A stretch of DNA of 64,000 nucleotides. Origin: Arachnopeziza araneosa. Lineage: Eukaryota; Ascomycota; Leotiomycetes; Helotiales; Arachnopezizaceae. This document shows positions 1 through 11,671 of the stretch, one piece after another (position 1 is the first letter of the stretch; the number at the start of each line of letters is the position of its first letter). The stretch lies in contig QYAI01000001.1 in NCBI GenBank assembly GCA_003988855.1, forward strand, positions 682,001 through 746,000, given 5' to 3'. Below the pieces are notes generated by a model. The model was not told the DNA's origin. It did no database searches and saw nothing but the letters and a program-made list of their open reading frames with translations. The position numbers and the translations under genes are program-made.

Positions 1-1558
1 GCTATTCCTCTCAGATTGGAGTCACATACCAGCTGCTAATCTTTGGCCCTCTGCAAAATTGGGAGCGGCTCCTACTCTCGACACAGGTAAGCACTTTTGA
101 TTTTATTTCGCCTGAAAACATCGAACGAATTTTTCAAAAATTTGGCCTATAAGCACTCTGGATCTTTGAGAACCTTCGCTAACTGTTAGAATAGGCCTCA
201 TCAATGGAACGAATACCTGGGATTGTTCAAGTTCCACTGACCCGAACTGTATCGGCGGAGGAAAGAAATTCGAAACTGTATTCGAGTCTGGGAAGAAATA
301 CAGAATCAGAATCATTAATTCCGCCATCGAAGGACACTTCCGGTTTTCCATCGATGATCACTCCCTCACAGTAAATCTTCCTCTGAACCATGCCTGTTTC
401 AATTTCTAATGATCAAATAGGTGATTGGAAACGATCTGGTTCCTCTTGTCCCGTACACTACCGACAGCGTCTTGATCAGTATGGGCCAGCGATATGATTT
501 GATTGTGGAAGCAAATGCCGCAGTCGATGATTACTGGTTACGTGCTGGATGGGTCACCACATGCTTAATAGCTAATGGAAACGAGCTGAACATCACTGGC
601 ATTGTCAGATACGATGCAAGCAGCACCTTAGATCCAACGTCGACCACTAATGTCTCAACTGGTGTCTCCTGTGGTGATGGTTAGTCTACCTTCTCGGATA
701 AAGAGAATCCCTTTCTTCGATTTTTTTCTCGAGTCGCTCTTCAGAGCATGCATGTTCCAGCACCATGAAACGTTTAGCTCTACTCCCCAAATATATAAAT
801 GAAGTCTACTGACGCCGAGATCTAGAACCAATCGCGAGTCTGGTCCCTCATCTGGCCCTGAACGTCGACACTCTCACTGAGTCGGAGATTAATGAGGAGA
901 GCCTTAGCTTTACATTTCCCTCGTACTTCACCTGGACCCTGAATTCTAGCACACTGCAAGTGAATTGGACAGACCCGACTCTCCTTCAAGTCTTCAATGG
1001 TGAATCTGTCTTTCCCACCGATTACAATGTGGTTCCTCTCACTGTTAGTAACCCTCTTGAAATCGAATTCAAGTTGTACTGACCAAATAGCAAACTGATT
1101 CCGCCGATATCTGGACAGTACTTGTCATCGAAGACGATAGTAATCTAGGATTGACACACCCAATCCATCTACACGGCCATGACTTCTGGGTAAGTTCCAC
1201 CCTGCTCTCTTGTTGCGAGCAAGAAAGCTGACTGCATAAACAGGTGGTTGGTCAAGATACTGGTACATTTGATTTTGCTACCACTACTTTCAACCTCACT
1301 AACCCACCACGACGAGATGTCGCTTCTCTCCCGGCAGGAGGCTATCTTGCCATTGCGTTCAAGAAGGATAACCCAGGCGCGTGGCTAACTCATTGTCATA
1401 TTGCATGGCATGCGTCCCAAGGCCTTGCATTAGAGTTCGTGGAGCGAGAGAGTGAAATCGCACTCTCGTTGACCGACATGGATTCCTTTAAAGACATTTG
1501 CACGGCTTGGGATAACTATTCACCCACCGATAGCGTGGAAGACGATTCAGGAATCTAA
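1..1558 (+). CDS. Ascomycete laccase (multicopper oxidase), 5' truncated by window edge
   Basis: The 3' part of a laccase, a secreted or cell-wall copper oxidase that oxidises phenols and reduces oxygen to water. My model is exons 1-86, 195-370, 421-679, 826-1043, 1091-1189 and 1244-1558; all phases close. The third cupredoxin domain carries the HPIHLHGHDFW type-2/3 copper motif just before the last intron and HCHIAWHASQGL (type-1 and type-3 ligands) in the last exon, with Leu at the axial type-1 position. The protein ends in DSGI, the C-terminal plug typical of true ascomycete laccases, which seals the solvent channel after processing. The first two copper His clusters lie outside the window. 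A ferroxidase or pigment multicopper oxidase is less likely because of the DSGI end. The family call is firm; the substrate is unknown. Confidence 0.95.
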
Positions 1559-2363
1559 AAAGTAGACTTTGTCTTCGCTGCAAGGCTGGAGGGATGGTCT
1601 AGAGACTCTATTATACAATGTCTTTGTTTTCTCTTGTAATAAGTCCTGTCTCGATCGAGTCGATTGTGTTTGACGTTTTATTGGGAAATTGGCTGCAGTC
1701 CATTGATTTAGCGGAGGACTTGGAGTGTTAGTATAATGAGAAGTTGTATTTCAGTGATCTTTGTATATATGGAGACTGAGATATCATTTGCTCCAAAACT
1801 TCTTCTCGTCCTCTCGCTCTGCCCACACAAACTTCTATGCAGGTTTCACCAACTCCTTCCCCAGCCGAGGCGACGGATCGTGGTCAATGGATGATCTTGA
1901 AACAGCCACATCGAAGGACTGGACGGGAGAGTTTGTTTTATCGATAAGCTGAGCCGCATGATAAAAGGAAACCTGGGCAATGTACATCAGGACGGGGAAT
2001 ATTGAACGTTCACGAGCATGTTGTCGTAGTTGTTGGGGCTTAGGTAGTCAGGCTGCCGCTCGATGACATTGCTGAATGAGTAAGCTCCGTATTGGCACTG
2101 CTGAGCTTTCAGCCCCCAGGCTCCTTTCTAATAGACCTTGCAAACAAAAGATGAATCTGTAGGCTTAGCATATGAATTCATCATCCTAATGTGCTGTGCT
2201 TCTTGCCTTTCAATCCTATTCAATATTTCGCAAGTTCATAAGCCTCAAATTCCGGATAAGAAGATCATCTATCATCCCGAGCGTCATATTTAAGCGCGGA
2301 GAACCCCATCTCGCCAACGTTGCTTCCTCCAAGCTTGCTCGAGATATCAATTGAGCAACCAGA
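1559..2363. other. Intergenic, laccase 3' flank and syntaxin promoter
   Basis: About 800 bases between two genes on the same strand. I see no coding pattern with introns or conserved motifs. The right half holds the leader of the syntaxin gene, ending with the short sequence ACCAGA before its ATG. Confidence 0.6.
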
Positions 2364-3464
2364 ATGTCGTACACGCAATATCAACAGTACGGTGGAAATC
2401 CTTACGCCAATGCGCCTGATGCAGAGTCCGGAAATGCTGGAAATGTATGCTCTACCTCGCCCAGCTCAGCTCAACTGAAACTACGCGCATGTGAAGGCTA
2501 ATGAATTAATAGCAATTTCTAGGACAAGGACAATCAGGTCTCCAGCATGAATTGTCCAACTATACAACGACGTCGCAATACAGCAATACCGGCGAATCCG
2601 CCGTGCCAGCACCGCCTTCCCACATCCTCTCGCAACAGGATTTCCTCTCACGGGTGGACTTCGCAAAGGGTGAGATCCGGACGCTGACGTCTAACATCCA
2701 AGAGATCGCTTCTCTCCATCAGCGCGCACTCTCTTCACCCGATTCCAGCTCTTCCGCGCAGCTGGAGAGCACAGTCACGCAGACGCAGCTGAAGAACACG
2801 CAGATCAGAGATCAGATCAAGTACTTGGAACTCGATGCGGCGAAGACGCAGGATGGGACCAAGAATGTGAAAGCCAGGCAGGCGAAGCAGTTGAAGGGCG
2901 AGTTTGAGAAGAGCTTGAAGGAATATCAGCAGGAGGAGGTGGCGTACAGACAGCGTTACCGCGATCAGATTGCGAGGCAATATCGCATTGTCAATCCGGA
3001 GGCATCGGAAGACGAGGTCAAGGAAGCGAGTGAGCTTGATTGGGGTTCCGAGGGCGTTTTCCAGAGCGCTGTAAGTTTCTGAAGAAATCTGGTGCCTGGA
3101 ATATTGACTGAGATACTTGTAGTTGAAAGCTAATCGCTCCGGACAAGCGTCCTCAGTCCTTGGCGCAGTTCGAGCTCGCCATAACGAGCTTCAACGCATT
3201 GAAGCTACTCTCACTGAGTTAGCAGACATATTTGCTGATATGGCTCAAATTGTGGAGGCACAAGATCCCGTCATTGAACACACTGAGCAGAATGCAATTC
3301 AAACGGCTGAAGACGTGAATAAGGGTAATGTCGAAATTGATAAGGCAAATGAACACGCTAGACGTCGAAGAAGGAATAAGTGGTGGTGCTTCTTGATTGT
3401 CGTACTTATTCTTGCCGCCATCGCTATCGGTGTTGGTGTTGGAGTGAGTGTAAATCATCATTAA
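2364..3464 (+). CDS. SSO1: Plasma-membrane Qa-SNARE (syntaxin), SSO1/PSY1-like
   Basis: Exocytic t-SNARE that pairs with Sec9- and Snc-type partners to fuse secretory vesicles at the plasma membrane. A Gln/Tyr/Asn-rich head (MSYTQYQQYGGNPY) is followed by an Habc helical domain (QDFLSRVDFAKGEIRTL onward), then a SNARE helix with the zero-layer Gln in IVEAQDP. Next come a basic stretch (RRRRRNKWW) and a C-terminal anchor of about 22 hydrophobic residues. The second intron is 3071-3122 and phase 0. The first intron is less certain: a donor at 2445 requires the acceptor at 2545 to keep frame, giving 315 aa. A closer acceptor at 2522 gives the wrong frame, so the first 10-20 residues after the intron may be wrong. 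Length fits the family. Confidence 0.93.
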
Positions 3465-3689
3465 AGCTTGGATTGAGCAGTTTGGATATGTACAGTGAGT
3501 GGGCAATATGAAACTGGAAAGATAATTAGGGGTAATTACGACCTACGGGTTGCTTTTAATGCGTACAGAGAGTTGCAAACTTTCATTTTCAAATGCGCTT
3601 CATTCGAGTCCCGAGATTGAAACCAAAACGAACCCCCCTTTGGATTGCGCCGAGAATGCTGATAATACTAACAAATGGGACATATACAC

Positions 3690-4973
3690 TTAATCATCCA
3701 TTTCATGGGCCCTTCCGGTCAAAACGCCATCGCTCTTCCCTCGCCTTCTCTTTCCCAACACTGAACTCGCCCATTCAGTCAACGTGAATCCCCAGTGACC
3801 TGCCACTAACACTCCGCTAAACACATTTACCACCTTGACCACAAATGACAAAAACCCGGCCCGGTTCTCCTCTACCGTCAGAAGCATAGGCTCAATATCG
3901 TACTTAAAGAAGATTCCTGGTATGGCGCGCTCGCCTACTATGGTTGACTGCTCAGTTACAGCATACTGATTTGTGAAAATTGTGCGTCCAGCGTAGGGCG
4001 TCGGGGAGTGAATCGCGTAGACGGTAGGCACAATTGAGAGAAAATATTGAAACCTGTGGAAGTGGTTGGGCGTTGTCTCGATAGTGCGGTCAAGGGGGTT
4101 CAAAAGGGAGGGATAGAAGGCACCGAACGACAGCTCATTGACAATGTGGGAGAAGTTGAAGGCTATCACGATTAGCTTATGCTTAGCAGAATCTGGATAT
4201 AATCATACCATTGTGGTCCAAGTGAGCGCCAAACTCTTGATAACCATGCCCACGTGCCGTAATATGGAAATCAGCTTGAACTTTATTGACGTCCATCTTT
4301 CCGTAAATTCGACAGCTGTCACCTCCTGGAGGATACCCCTTCAACCTGGGCGTTTTGGCAAACTTCTTTTTCGAGCCTTGTGCCATAGCAATGATATCGT
4401 GAACATGCTCCTCTCCGAACCCTTCATCATGAAATCCTTCTCCAGTGATCAGTCGTCCTTCTGAATCTTTCCCTAAGCTGTGCACCCCTCTGGTATCCAC
4501 CCATTGCTTCCAATTCGTTGGATCTCGTTTCAACACTTGCGCGGCAAGGATTCTATCGCCTGCAGCATCCTGGATGTTGATATGTATATCCTCACACTTC
4601 ATAGCAAGAACTACGTCTAAGTTGATTTGTAGATCTCGACCTATTCCTTTCTCAACGGAAAACGTATGCGTTTCGTAACCGCGCCACCAGCGTGTGAGTT
4701 CCGAGAATATCAGGAAAGAGGAGACGACTAGCATAACAACTGTCCATTTTCCGCCTCCTGAGGTACGAGTTATGTATTGAGGTTTGGCTTTGGCTGTATA
4801 AATAGTTAACAATCATCCCCTCCATAATTGAAGAAAGATTGATGTCCAATTGACTTTGTTGAATCTTTCAAGAGCGTGGAGATCGTACGGAAAGCATCAA
4901 ATGCCTGGACTATATTCCCTCTCTTCTCTCCAAATGCGTCCTCGTCCAGACCATGTTCCTTGAAGCCGTTCAT
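3690..4973 (-). CDS. ERV41: COPII vesicle cargo protein Erv41 (ERGIC-2 family)
   Basis: Erv41 works with Erv46 as a cycling ER-Golgi receptor that retrieves ER residents and helps early secretory traffic. Exons on the reverse strand are 4973-4889, 4793-4209 and 4162-3690 (380 aa); both introns close in phase. The first junction recreates the family signature FDAFPKAKPQY. A first membrane helix lies near residues 44-63 (TVVMLVVSSFLIFSEL). Then come the lumenal domain (DLQINLDVVLAMKCED, DFHITARGHGYQEFGAHLDH, FSHIVNELSFG) and a second helix near the C-terminus (FLSFVVKVVNVFSGVLVAGHWG). It is convergent with the syntaxin gene. The call rests on the order of these motifs. Confidence 0.95.
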
Positions 4974-7731
4974 CCTCGGCGCTTCTATGTGACCACGCCT
5001 CTCTTTACTGCGCCGGCATTAATTCTAATTCAAATCCAAGAGAAAGAGTGACAGGAAATATGAATTGTTGTGGCAGCAAAGGCTGTTGGTGAATCTTCGG
5101 ATTCCTGGGCTGAATTATTTCGATACTCGCAAGCTGTCCTGAAGACCCTGTCCATTCGTGATGATATGATTGGTTGTCTGCTCCTGCAAGGCTGAAAGCT
5201 CCATGCACGCGAAGACCTCGTGCTATTAGCGCCTGGGTGATGGAACTAGACCTTTTTCAATGTCGCTGTCGATGTTCGAATATCAGCTAGTTCTTGAACA
5301 ATTGTTGGGTTGTCTGATGAAGGGTCGATCATTATATCACTAACAAAACCATTCTAGTCCGGAGGTTTGGCATTGAATATCTCCCAGCTTCTTTTCTAGT
5401 GTAAATTAGCAGACAGTTTCCACATACAAGAGAATCAGCTGGTTCCTGCTTTTTCCTATTTTCTGGCTCATCCTCAAATTATTCACTCGTCGTCTTCCGT
5501 CAGCACCTCTTCAATTTCCTGACGCACTCATATGGTAAAGAAACAGTCCTTTTCATTTGTTTAAACGGCTTAGTATCCTTTATCTTGCTCTCTATTGAGA
5601 ATTATTTGGGGTGAGATAGCATCGATCCCAAGTCCTATCCTAACTTCTTCATCGCAAGTGTTAAAACGCCATTCTTCGGGGTAATCTTACACAACATATC
5701 ACGGAAGCTATGATGATCCATGGATCTGGGTTAAAATTACCGTATCCTGCATCTCTTGTATTCTTCCTATCGCAAAACATCTTAAAGATAACGTAGAATC
5801 CAATAAAAATGCTCTCACGTTAACCAATCCATTATTGCAGAACTCCCTCTGAGCTATAATGATTGAGATGAGCCTGAAAACACCGAACAGATCACTTTTC
5901 AGTCTGTTTGATCACAAAATCAACAAGGAAATCTTCCCGGTTAGAATGAGCCACACTTCCTGAGTCTCTGATCCAGTGCGGCTGGACTAGTACTCTGACA
6001 TCTTGATATCCTGTAGCTGGACCGTCTCGGCTACCTCAAGAGCATAATCTTAGATTCATTTCAAAACTCGGGCATGACTCAAGAGCTAGTATCCTTGATT
6101 GGGAATCATATATCTTATACTACTGAAAATGTTTTAGTACTATAATTAGGTCACGAATCCATTGTCGTCAGAATGAGACCCCTCACATCAAGTATTAATC
6201 AACTCTTCTCGCAGCTGCAAGTCCGAGAGCCTGCCAAGTTTTTCATACCAGTTTCAGCTGACTATTATTCAATGTAATAAGAGTAACTCAAATGGGTTAG
6301 GGACAACTTTTACTGCCTTGATGGTAGGAACAAATGGCTGAGAACACACGGAAACCGAGTAGTTGCAGGTGGTGGGTGCTGAGAGTGGAAGTCTTACGAT
6401 GGAGCATGGATGTATCAGATGCCACGAGCACCGGAAAACCATTTATTGGTTGTCTCAATCTTGATTTTGCATAAGTAGCTAAGGCGTGACGGCGTGGTAA
6501 AAAATGTGCCATGTTTCAATACGGTAGCATCTGGCTTGGCTCGAGTTTCCCAAAGTGCAATAGTAACGCTCTGCGCCAGAAACCAAGTTCCATGTATCAT
6601 AAGTGAATAACACCCTTGTTGTCTCGATGTTCTCATATGTGAAAATTGACATTCTATTAATCATTCTTATGTACAAATTTTACATTTATGGTTCTGGCCG
6701 TAGAATCGACACCAGGCTCAGCTTGAGGGGTCACGGTTGAGAAAGCCTTGTAATTTGTGGCTCAATGCAGGAAAATGCTTCCAATCGTCTCACGTTATTA
6801 TCGATGGTCAAAGAGATCGTCGAGAGAACAATTTAATATGGTCGAAAAATAGCTCTTGTTTAAGAATACTCGGTTGTATATCATAGGTAATATGTTCAAG
6901 TACATAAAAGGTAGCAAATTAATAAGACCTTTGGTGTTTCTATTTCTTTTTGATCTCATGGGACTTTGTGCTCTGGGACATGGTGGAGAGTTTCGGAGAT
7001 TCCAGATTCTTTGGCAGTCTTTCCCATCTAAATTCTACCCTGTCCTAGTTCACATCGATAACTGGAGGCTGGATGAAAGAAAGGGGGACGCTAATTAGGC
7101 GAGAGAAACGCGATGTTCCGAGTCAACGATACGACATCCCCATTCAATTGATAACTCAATCAACAGCGCTTGTATCAAGATTGACTTCCATCTTTCATCA
7201 AATTGGATGCTCCAGTGGGGGTCCACAGTGTCTTATGCTCCCGTAGCGTTCCCGTTGCCTTTGATTCACATTTGAAAATATGCTGGTGGCGTAGAACAAT
7301 ACTAGCTTAGTATTGTTCTCCTCCCTCCTTTCAAAACCCCCTCACCTGCTTTGCTATTCTGGGACTTCATTGGCCAAACAATATGATATGTCCATTCTTC
7401 TTTGTGAATGTCAAGCTTTACGTATCTCAGTTATCCCATCCTCTTCGTTCGAAGCCGAGATGGTTTCAAACAATATCAAGAAATATTGCCTCTAGCCTGC
7501 GATATATCCTCAAACAGTAGCAAGCAGTGGCCTGGATAGTATTGTTCGAAGGTATTGTTTACACCCCTCACTAACTCGAGCTTCGCACTATTTCAACACC
7601 TCCTGACACATCCTGCTTCGCTTTCTACTGAATCTACAAACACACAACTTCTTCGAGCTTTTCTTTTGCTTTACTAGCATCTCTTTCTATCCAAATCAAC
7701 TGATCCCAAGAACAAGAGCCAAGACGATACC
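4974..7731. other. Long divergent intergenic region, ERV41 to STE2
   Basis: About 2.7 kb, visibly A/T-richer than the genes. It separates two divergent start codons. Frames of 60-80 codons occur on both strands, but none has domain motifs or consistent splice joins, so I call no gene. The rightmost 450 bases hold the repeated AACAAT/ATTGTT cores described separately and a CT-rich leader before the STE2 ATG. Confidence 0.6.
7294..7559. promoter_or_regulatory. Cluster of HMG-box-like AACAAT/ATTGTT sites in the STE2 promoter
   Basis: Six copies of the hexamer AACAAT or its complement start at 7295, 7312, 7377, 7469, 7541 and 7554. The first two form a perfect inverted repeat, arms 7294-7304 and 7308-7318 around a GCT centre. 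The 11-mer TAGTATTGTTC of its right arm recurs exactly at 7537-7547. AACAAT is a core bound by SRY/Sox-type HMG boxes, the domain of fungal mating regulators of the MAT HMG and Ste11 type. The cluster lies about 170-440 bases upstream of the pheromone receptor start. Binding is inferred. Confidence 0.6.
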
Positions 7732-8944
7732 ATGTCTTCAGATAATTCTTCTTTCGACCCCTTTACGCAAAATGTTACCTTCCTGGCTGCCGACGGAGTC
7801 ACCAAGGTCGCCACCACACCGCTTGCCATTGATGCTCTCTACAATTACAATGTCCGACTCAGTATCAACTATGCTTTTCAGCTTGGTGCATGCCTCATCA
7901 TGTTCATTGTGGTTATGGTCCTCACCAAACCTACTAAGCGTCGCACCCCAATCTACGTCCTCAACTTGCTTGCTCTTCTCCTCGGCGCTATTCGTGGTCT
8001 GCTTCTTGCCCTTTACTTCGAGAGTGGCTGGAACGAATTCTTTGTATTCTTCTCTGGCGACTACAGTAGCATATCACAAGGCGACTACGCTCTGAGTGTT
8101 GCTCCTGAAATTATCGACGTTCTCTTCGTTACGACTATTGCGTCTTCACTAGTCCTACAAGCTCAGGCGGTCACCAAAGTCATTGCTCGGAAGTGGCATT
8201 TTCTTCTAAGCGCCGTCTCTGTGTTGGTTCTGTTACTTCTGGCCGCTACCCGTTTCTCAACTGCGGTTTTGAATTCTATCGCTATTGTCAACCATGCTGA
8301 CTACAACGCCAATTGGCTTTTCACCTGGGCTAGAGCTATGGAATGTTTGACCATCTGGTGGTTCACTCTAATCTTTACTGGCAAGCTTGTTCTGACTCTC
8401 TGGGCCCGTAAGCATATGGGGCTTCGGCAATGGAGCTACCTTCAGATATTGGCTGTAATGGGTGTTGGCACAATGATCATTCCTTGTACGTACAGCATTC
8501 AATAAACCCAAACTTTACTGATACCAGCCAGCTATTTTCGCTATTCTCGATATGCTCAACCTGAACGCTTTTCCTGAGGCGGGCTCTCTCACCATGGCCC
8601 TTGTGGCAATTTCTCTTCCACTCTCCTCGCTGTGGGCATCCGCCACCAATGAACCTCAGAACACGTTCAATATTGCTTCTCCTTGGGGTTCTACTCAATG
8701 CTTCATCTGTAGTAGCTGTGGTAGCAAGGCTCCGACTGATACAAATACAACGGGGGCTTCGAAGTCTCGTAATACAAATCGGAAGGCTAGCAATACACCT
8801 CCAACTACCAAGGCTGTTAACAACCATATGACCAGCAATGATCGCCGTGACAGCACGGATGCTGAATTGCAGTCCATGGGCGTGCGCATCGATCGCTCCT
8901 ACAGTGTTCATAGTGAGAAGGGTCGTCAAATTCTCGATGTTTGA
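7732..8944 (+). CDS. STE2: Alpha-factor-type pheromone receptor (class D GPCR), Ste2/PRE-2
   Basis: Seven-helix receptor for the peptide alpha-pheromone, coupled to the mating G protein and MAP kinase cascade at the plasma membrane. Exons are 7732-8485 and 8532-8944 (388 aa). The junction gives IIPSIFAIL in helix 6. Seven hydrophobic segments are visible, from FQLGACLIMFIVVMVLT to AGSLTMALVAISL. KPTKRRTPIYVLN follows helix 1. LPLSSLWA in helix 7 matches the diagnostic LPLSS-W-A motif of Ste2 receptors. N-terminal Asn-X-Ser/Thr sites (NSS, NVT) suit an extracellular glycosylated end. The tail is Ser/Thr-rich and ends KGRQILDV, suitable for phosphorylation-based desensitisation. The first ATG after a CT-rich leader is used. 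The family call is firm. Confidence 0.95.
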
Positions 8945-9466
8945 GCTCTCATATGTGAAGCCTCTTTTGCCAAGCCGAATATTCTATTGAGGGCTTAGTA
9001 GCCCATGGTTACGAAACTCACTAGGAAGCAACACATTTTGATTCTATGAGGTAATTGCTTTGGGAATGTATTGCGGACGGGTTTACTTGATGCGTCTCAT
9101 ATGGACATATGAGTTTCTCTTCTAGGTGTGAAATAGATACATCAGCTGCTTGTGGATATGCAGATTTGTAATAACAAGTTATTTGCACAACAGTCGTTCC
9201 CTTGTAAATGTGATATCATGTTCGCTCTTTCTAGACAATAATAAAAAATTGATTCAAGCCTTAATAGGAAGAACTTCTGCAATGCATGCAAAAATTTAAT
9301 TTGGCTCTGAATCATCATTTTTGGTGGTCGTCCCTTCCTAGCAACGTAGTCTGTTTTAAACTATTCAATACTTGTTTGCCTGCAAGTAAAGAAAACCCCT
9401 GCAGCAGACTCGAATGCAAATAGAGGACCTTGATTCTCGACAGTATTATTCTCATGCAGCTTCAAT
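8945..9466. other. Intergenic, STE2 3' flank
   Basis: About 520 A/T-rich bases between two genes on the same strand. A likely polyadenylation region is around 9240 (AATAATAAAAAA). No gene is visible. Confidence 0.5.
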
Positions 9467-11567
9467 ATGCCTTATGCAGACCGGACAGTGGCAGATGCTT
9501 CATCTCCACGACAGCATCCATCGATGCGACACTCCTCTCCGGATCTTCACTCCTTTAGCGAAGTAGCTTTGAAGAACGGCAAGACTGGCAAAACATCGTA
9601 TCAGTCTCCCCACGGTATATCTCACAAACTTATTTCCCTCGTTAGCATGTTCGAATCACTAGATGCTGTCAGTCTTCCCTTTGCTATTCCTGCCCTTCAA
9701 CCGGCTCCACTTGAAGTTGCCCGGAATGAAGTAAGAAATCGAGCTGGCACAACTGGAGATTCGAACAGGAGATCATCTACTACATCCAGCCCCAAACAAA
9801 GGAGTCGAGGAGAGGATGAGAGCACAAATGTAGAGGAAAGAACTGCTTTAAGGAAGGGGATTTTGCGCCACTTGTCAAAATCAAAGGCACCGACATATTT
9901 CGGACCAAGCCCCAACAAGAAAACCCTCCGTAAACGACAGTGTTCCTACCTTTCTAGCAGTTTTCAAAGGGGTACACGAGAAGATGTCAGCGGATCCACT
10001 ACAAGAAAATATGTTGCCACTATTGCGGCATCATATATACAGAATGAATCGCCTCCTAAAACGAGTGGCTATTCCATACGAGATAAAATCAAATTCTTTG
10101 ATGGAAGTATGAACCAAGTATTCGTTATATTAGTCGCTGTGCGTATTTGGCTGACCCGATTTCTTCATAGGTACGTCCAATCCGTGTGCCACGAGAACCA
10201 AGCCTTCGATAGACGCAGCTACTCAGCTCACGACTCCATCCTCAAGAATACGACTTCATAACATTACTAGCCGCTCCCGAAAATCAAAGCAGAACCAAAA
10301 GCGCAAACATGACACAATTCAGACTCCCGAGCTGCAAATTCCAATCAAGAGTAAGACTCATTTAAGGCAGTGGAACCACTTTTTCGGACGTAGATCTCCA
10401 AACCCCTTCCAGGAAACAAATTGTCAAACAGAATCTACTATAAGTGATATCTCTCCATCGACCACAGTAACCCCCAGACAGCCAATAGCTTCACTTTCTC
10501 AAGAAACGCAACTGCCGAAGAAAGGCACCAGCATAAAAATTCCGAGCACAGTAATGCAGAGCACTATGGCTGGAGAATTGGGAATGAGTCGAAAGCCATT
10601 CGGGACTATGCATTGGCAATCAGACCAAACAGCTAGGAATCAAAGACATGTCGATGACAAAAATGAAGATTTACATCACGCTGAAAGTTTCGAACAGCAA
10701 CTTAAAAGCTCCACAGAGTGCTGCCAAGTTATGCAGCCCTCGCCATCTACTGCATCACAGCCCAAATATCTCGATGAAGCAGAGCTATCTCTCTATTGGA
10801 GTAGCCCCAAGAGGCAAGAATCGAAAGTCGCTTACATAAGACGAATGTTTGAGAATGAGAGACGAGAAGGTCCAGTCCGTAGCACTCATATATCTCCGAA
10901 GAAATATTCTACGTCGTGGGGAAAAGGGAAAGGGAAAGCTATCAAACATCCGGTGATTCAACTAAAGAAAGTTGAAAAAGTACTACCGAAAACAACAACG
11001 GAGCCAGCAATATTTTACCAGCGAGTTACAAGTAGGTTGCATGTCACATCTGCGGGCAAGAAATTCCCACAAGTAAAGGGGAAATTTATTGGAGATAAAA
11101 TCAAGCAGTTCGAGAATCGAAAATCATCTGAAACTGTGGCACTTCGATTAGGAAGAGTAACCGTTGCTAGAAAAATCAGCAGCTTGTTGAAAGAATCATG
11201 CGAGCCACGAAATAGCACGGATGGACATTCACAGGACAAGAGGGCTGGTTTCAATTTAAAGGACGTAAAAGAGATAATTGATGGATCGCAGGAGAATAAA
11301 AGGCAGGTGACATCGGAAAAGATGAATTCTTTGAAAGGAAACTGGGATCAGATGCTGAAGCCTTTAAATGATGGAGCAGTGAGTGATGAGACAGCTATCG
11401 GTATCGCTGGCGAGGAGGTGGATGTGCTGGTTATCAAGGAGGTAGAGTGTGGATTGAAACACCCAAAGCCGTTAAGGGTGGTTGAGATGAGAAGAATGAT
11501 GCTATTGTGCAGGGAGAGAGGGGCAAGTATCAATAATGGGAAAGTTGCTCGGACTAGAAACGTCTAA
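9467..11567 (+). CDS. Unrecognised basic, disordered protein with repeated IxDKIKxFE-like motifs
   Basis: I do not recognise a family. Exons 9467-10106 and 10171-11567 join in phase to 678 aa; the intron has a GTATGA donor and a TTCATAG acceptor. The protein is rich in Ser, Lys, Arg and Pro and looks mostly disordered. Four short segments share a pattern of hydrophobic residues followed by Phe and Asp/Glu: ISLVSMFESL (near 9632), IRDKIKFFDG (near 10076), AYIRRMFENE (near 10830) and IGDKIKQFEN (near 11087). These may be repeated docking helices. Many SP and TP dipeptides suggest kinase substrates. The gene is convergent with VPS23, about 100 bases between stops. That it is a real gene is likely, because two long frames join cleanly; any function is unknown. 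Confidence 0.7.
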
Positions 11568-11671
11568 TACGATTATCTTAGCGAAGGATTTTTGGAACGC
11601 ACTGTATGTTTCAAAATCTGGCGACAAAACAATTGTCAGCTTGATTCGTGGTTGTAAGCACGTAGAGGAGT

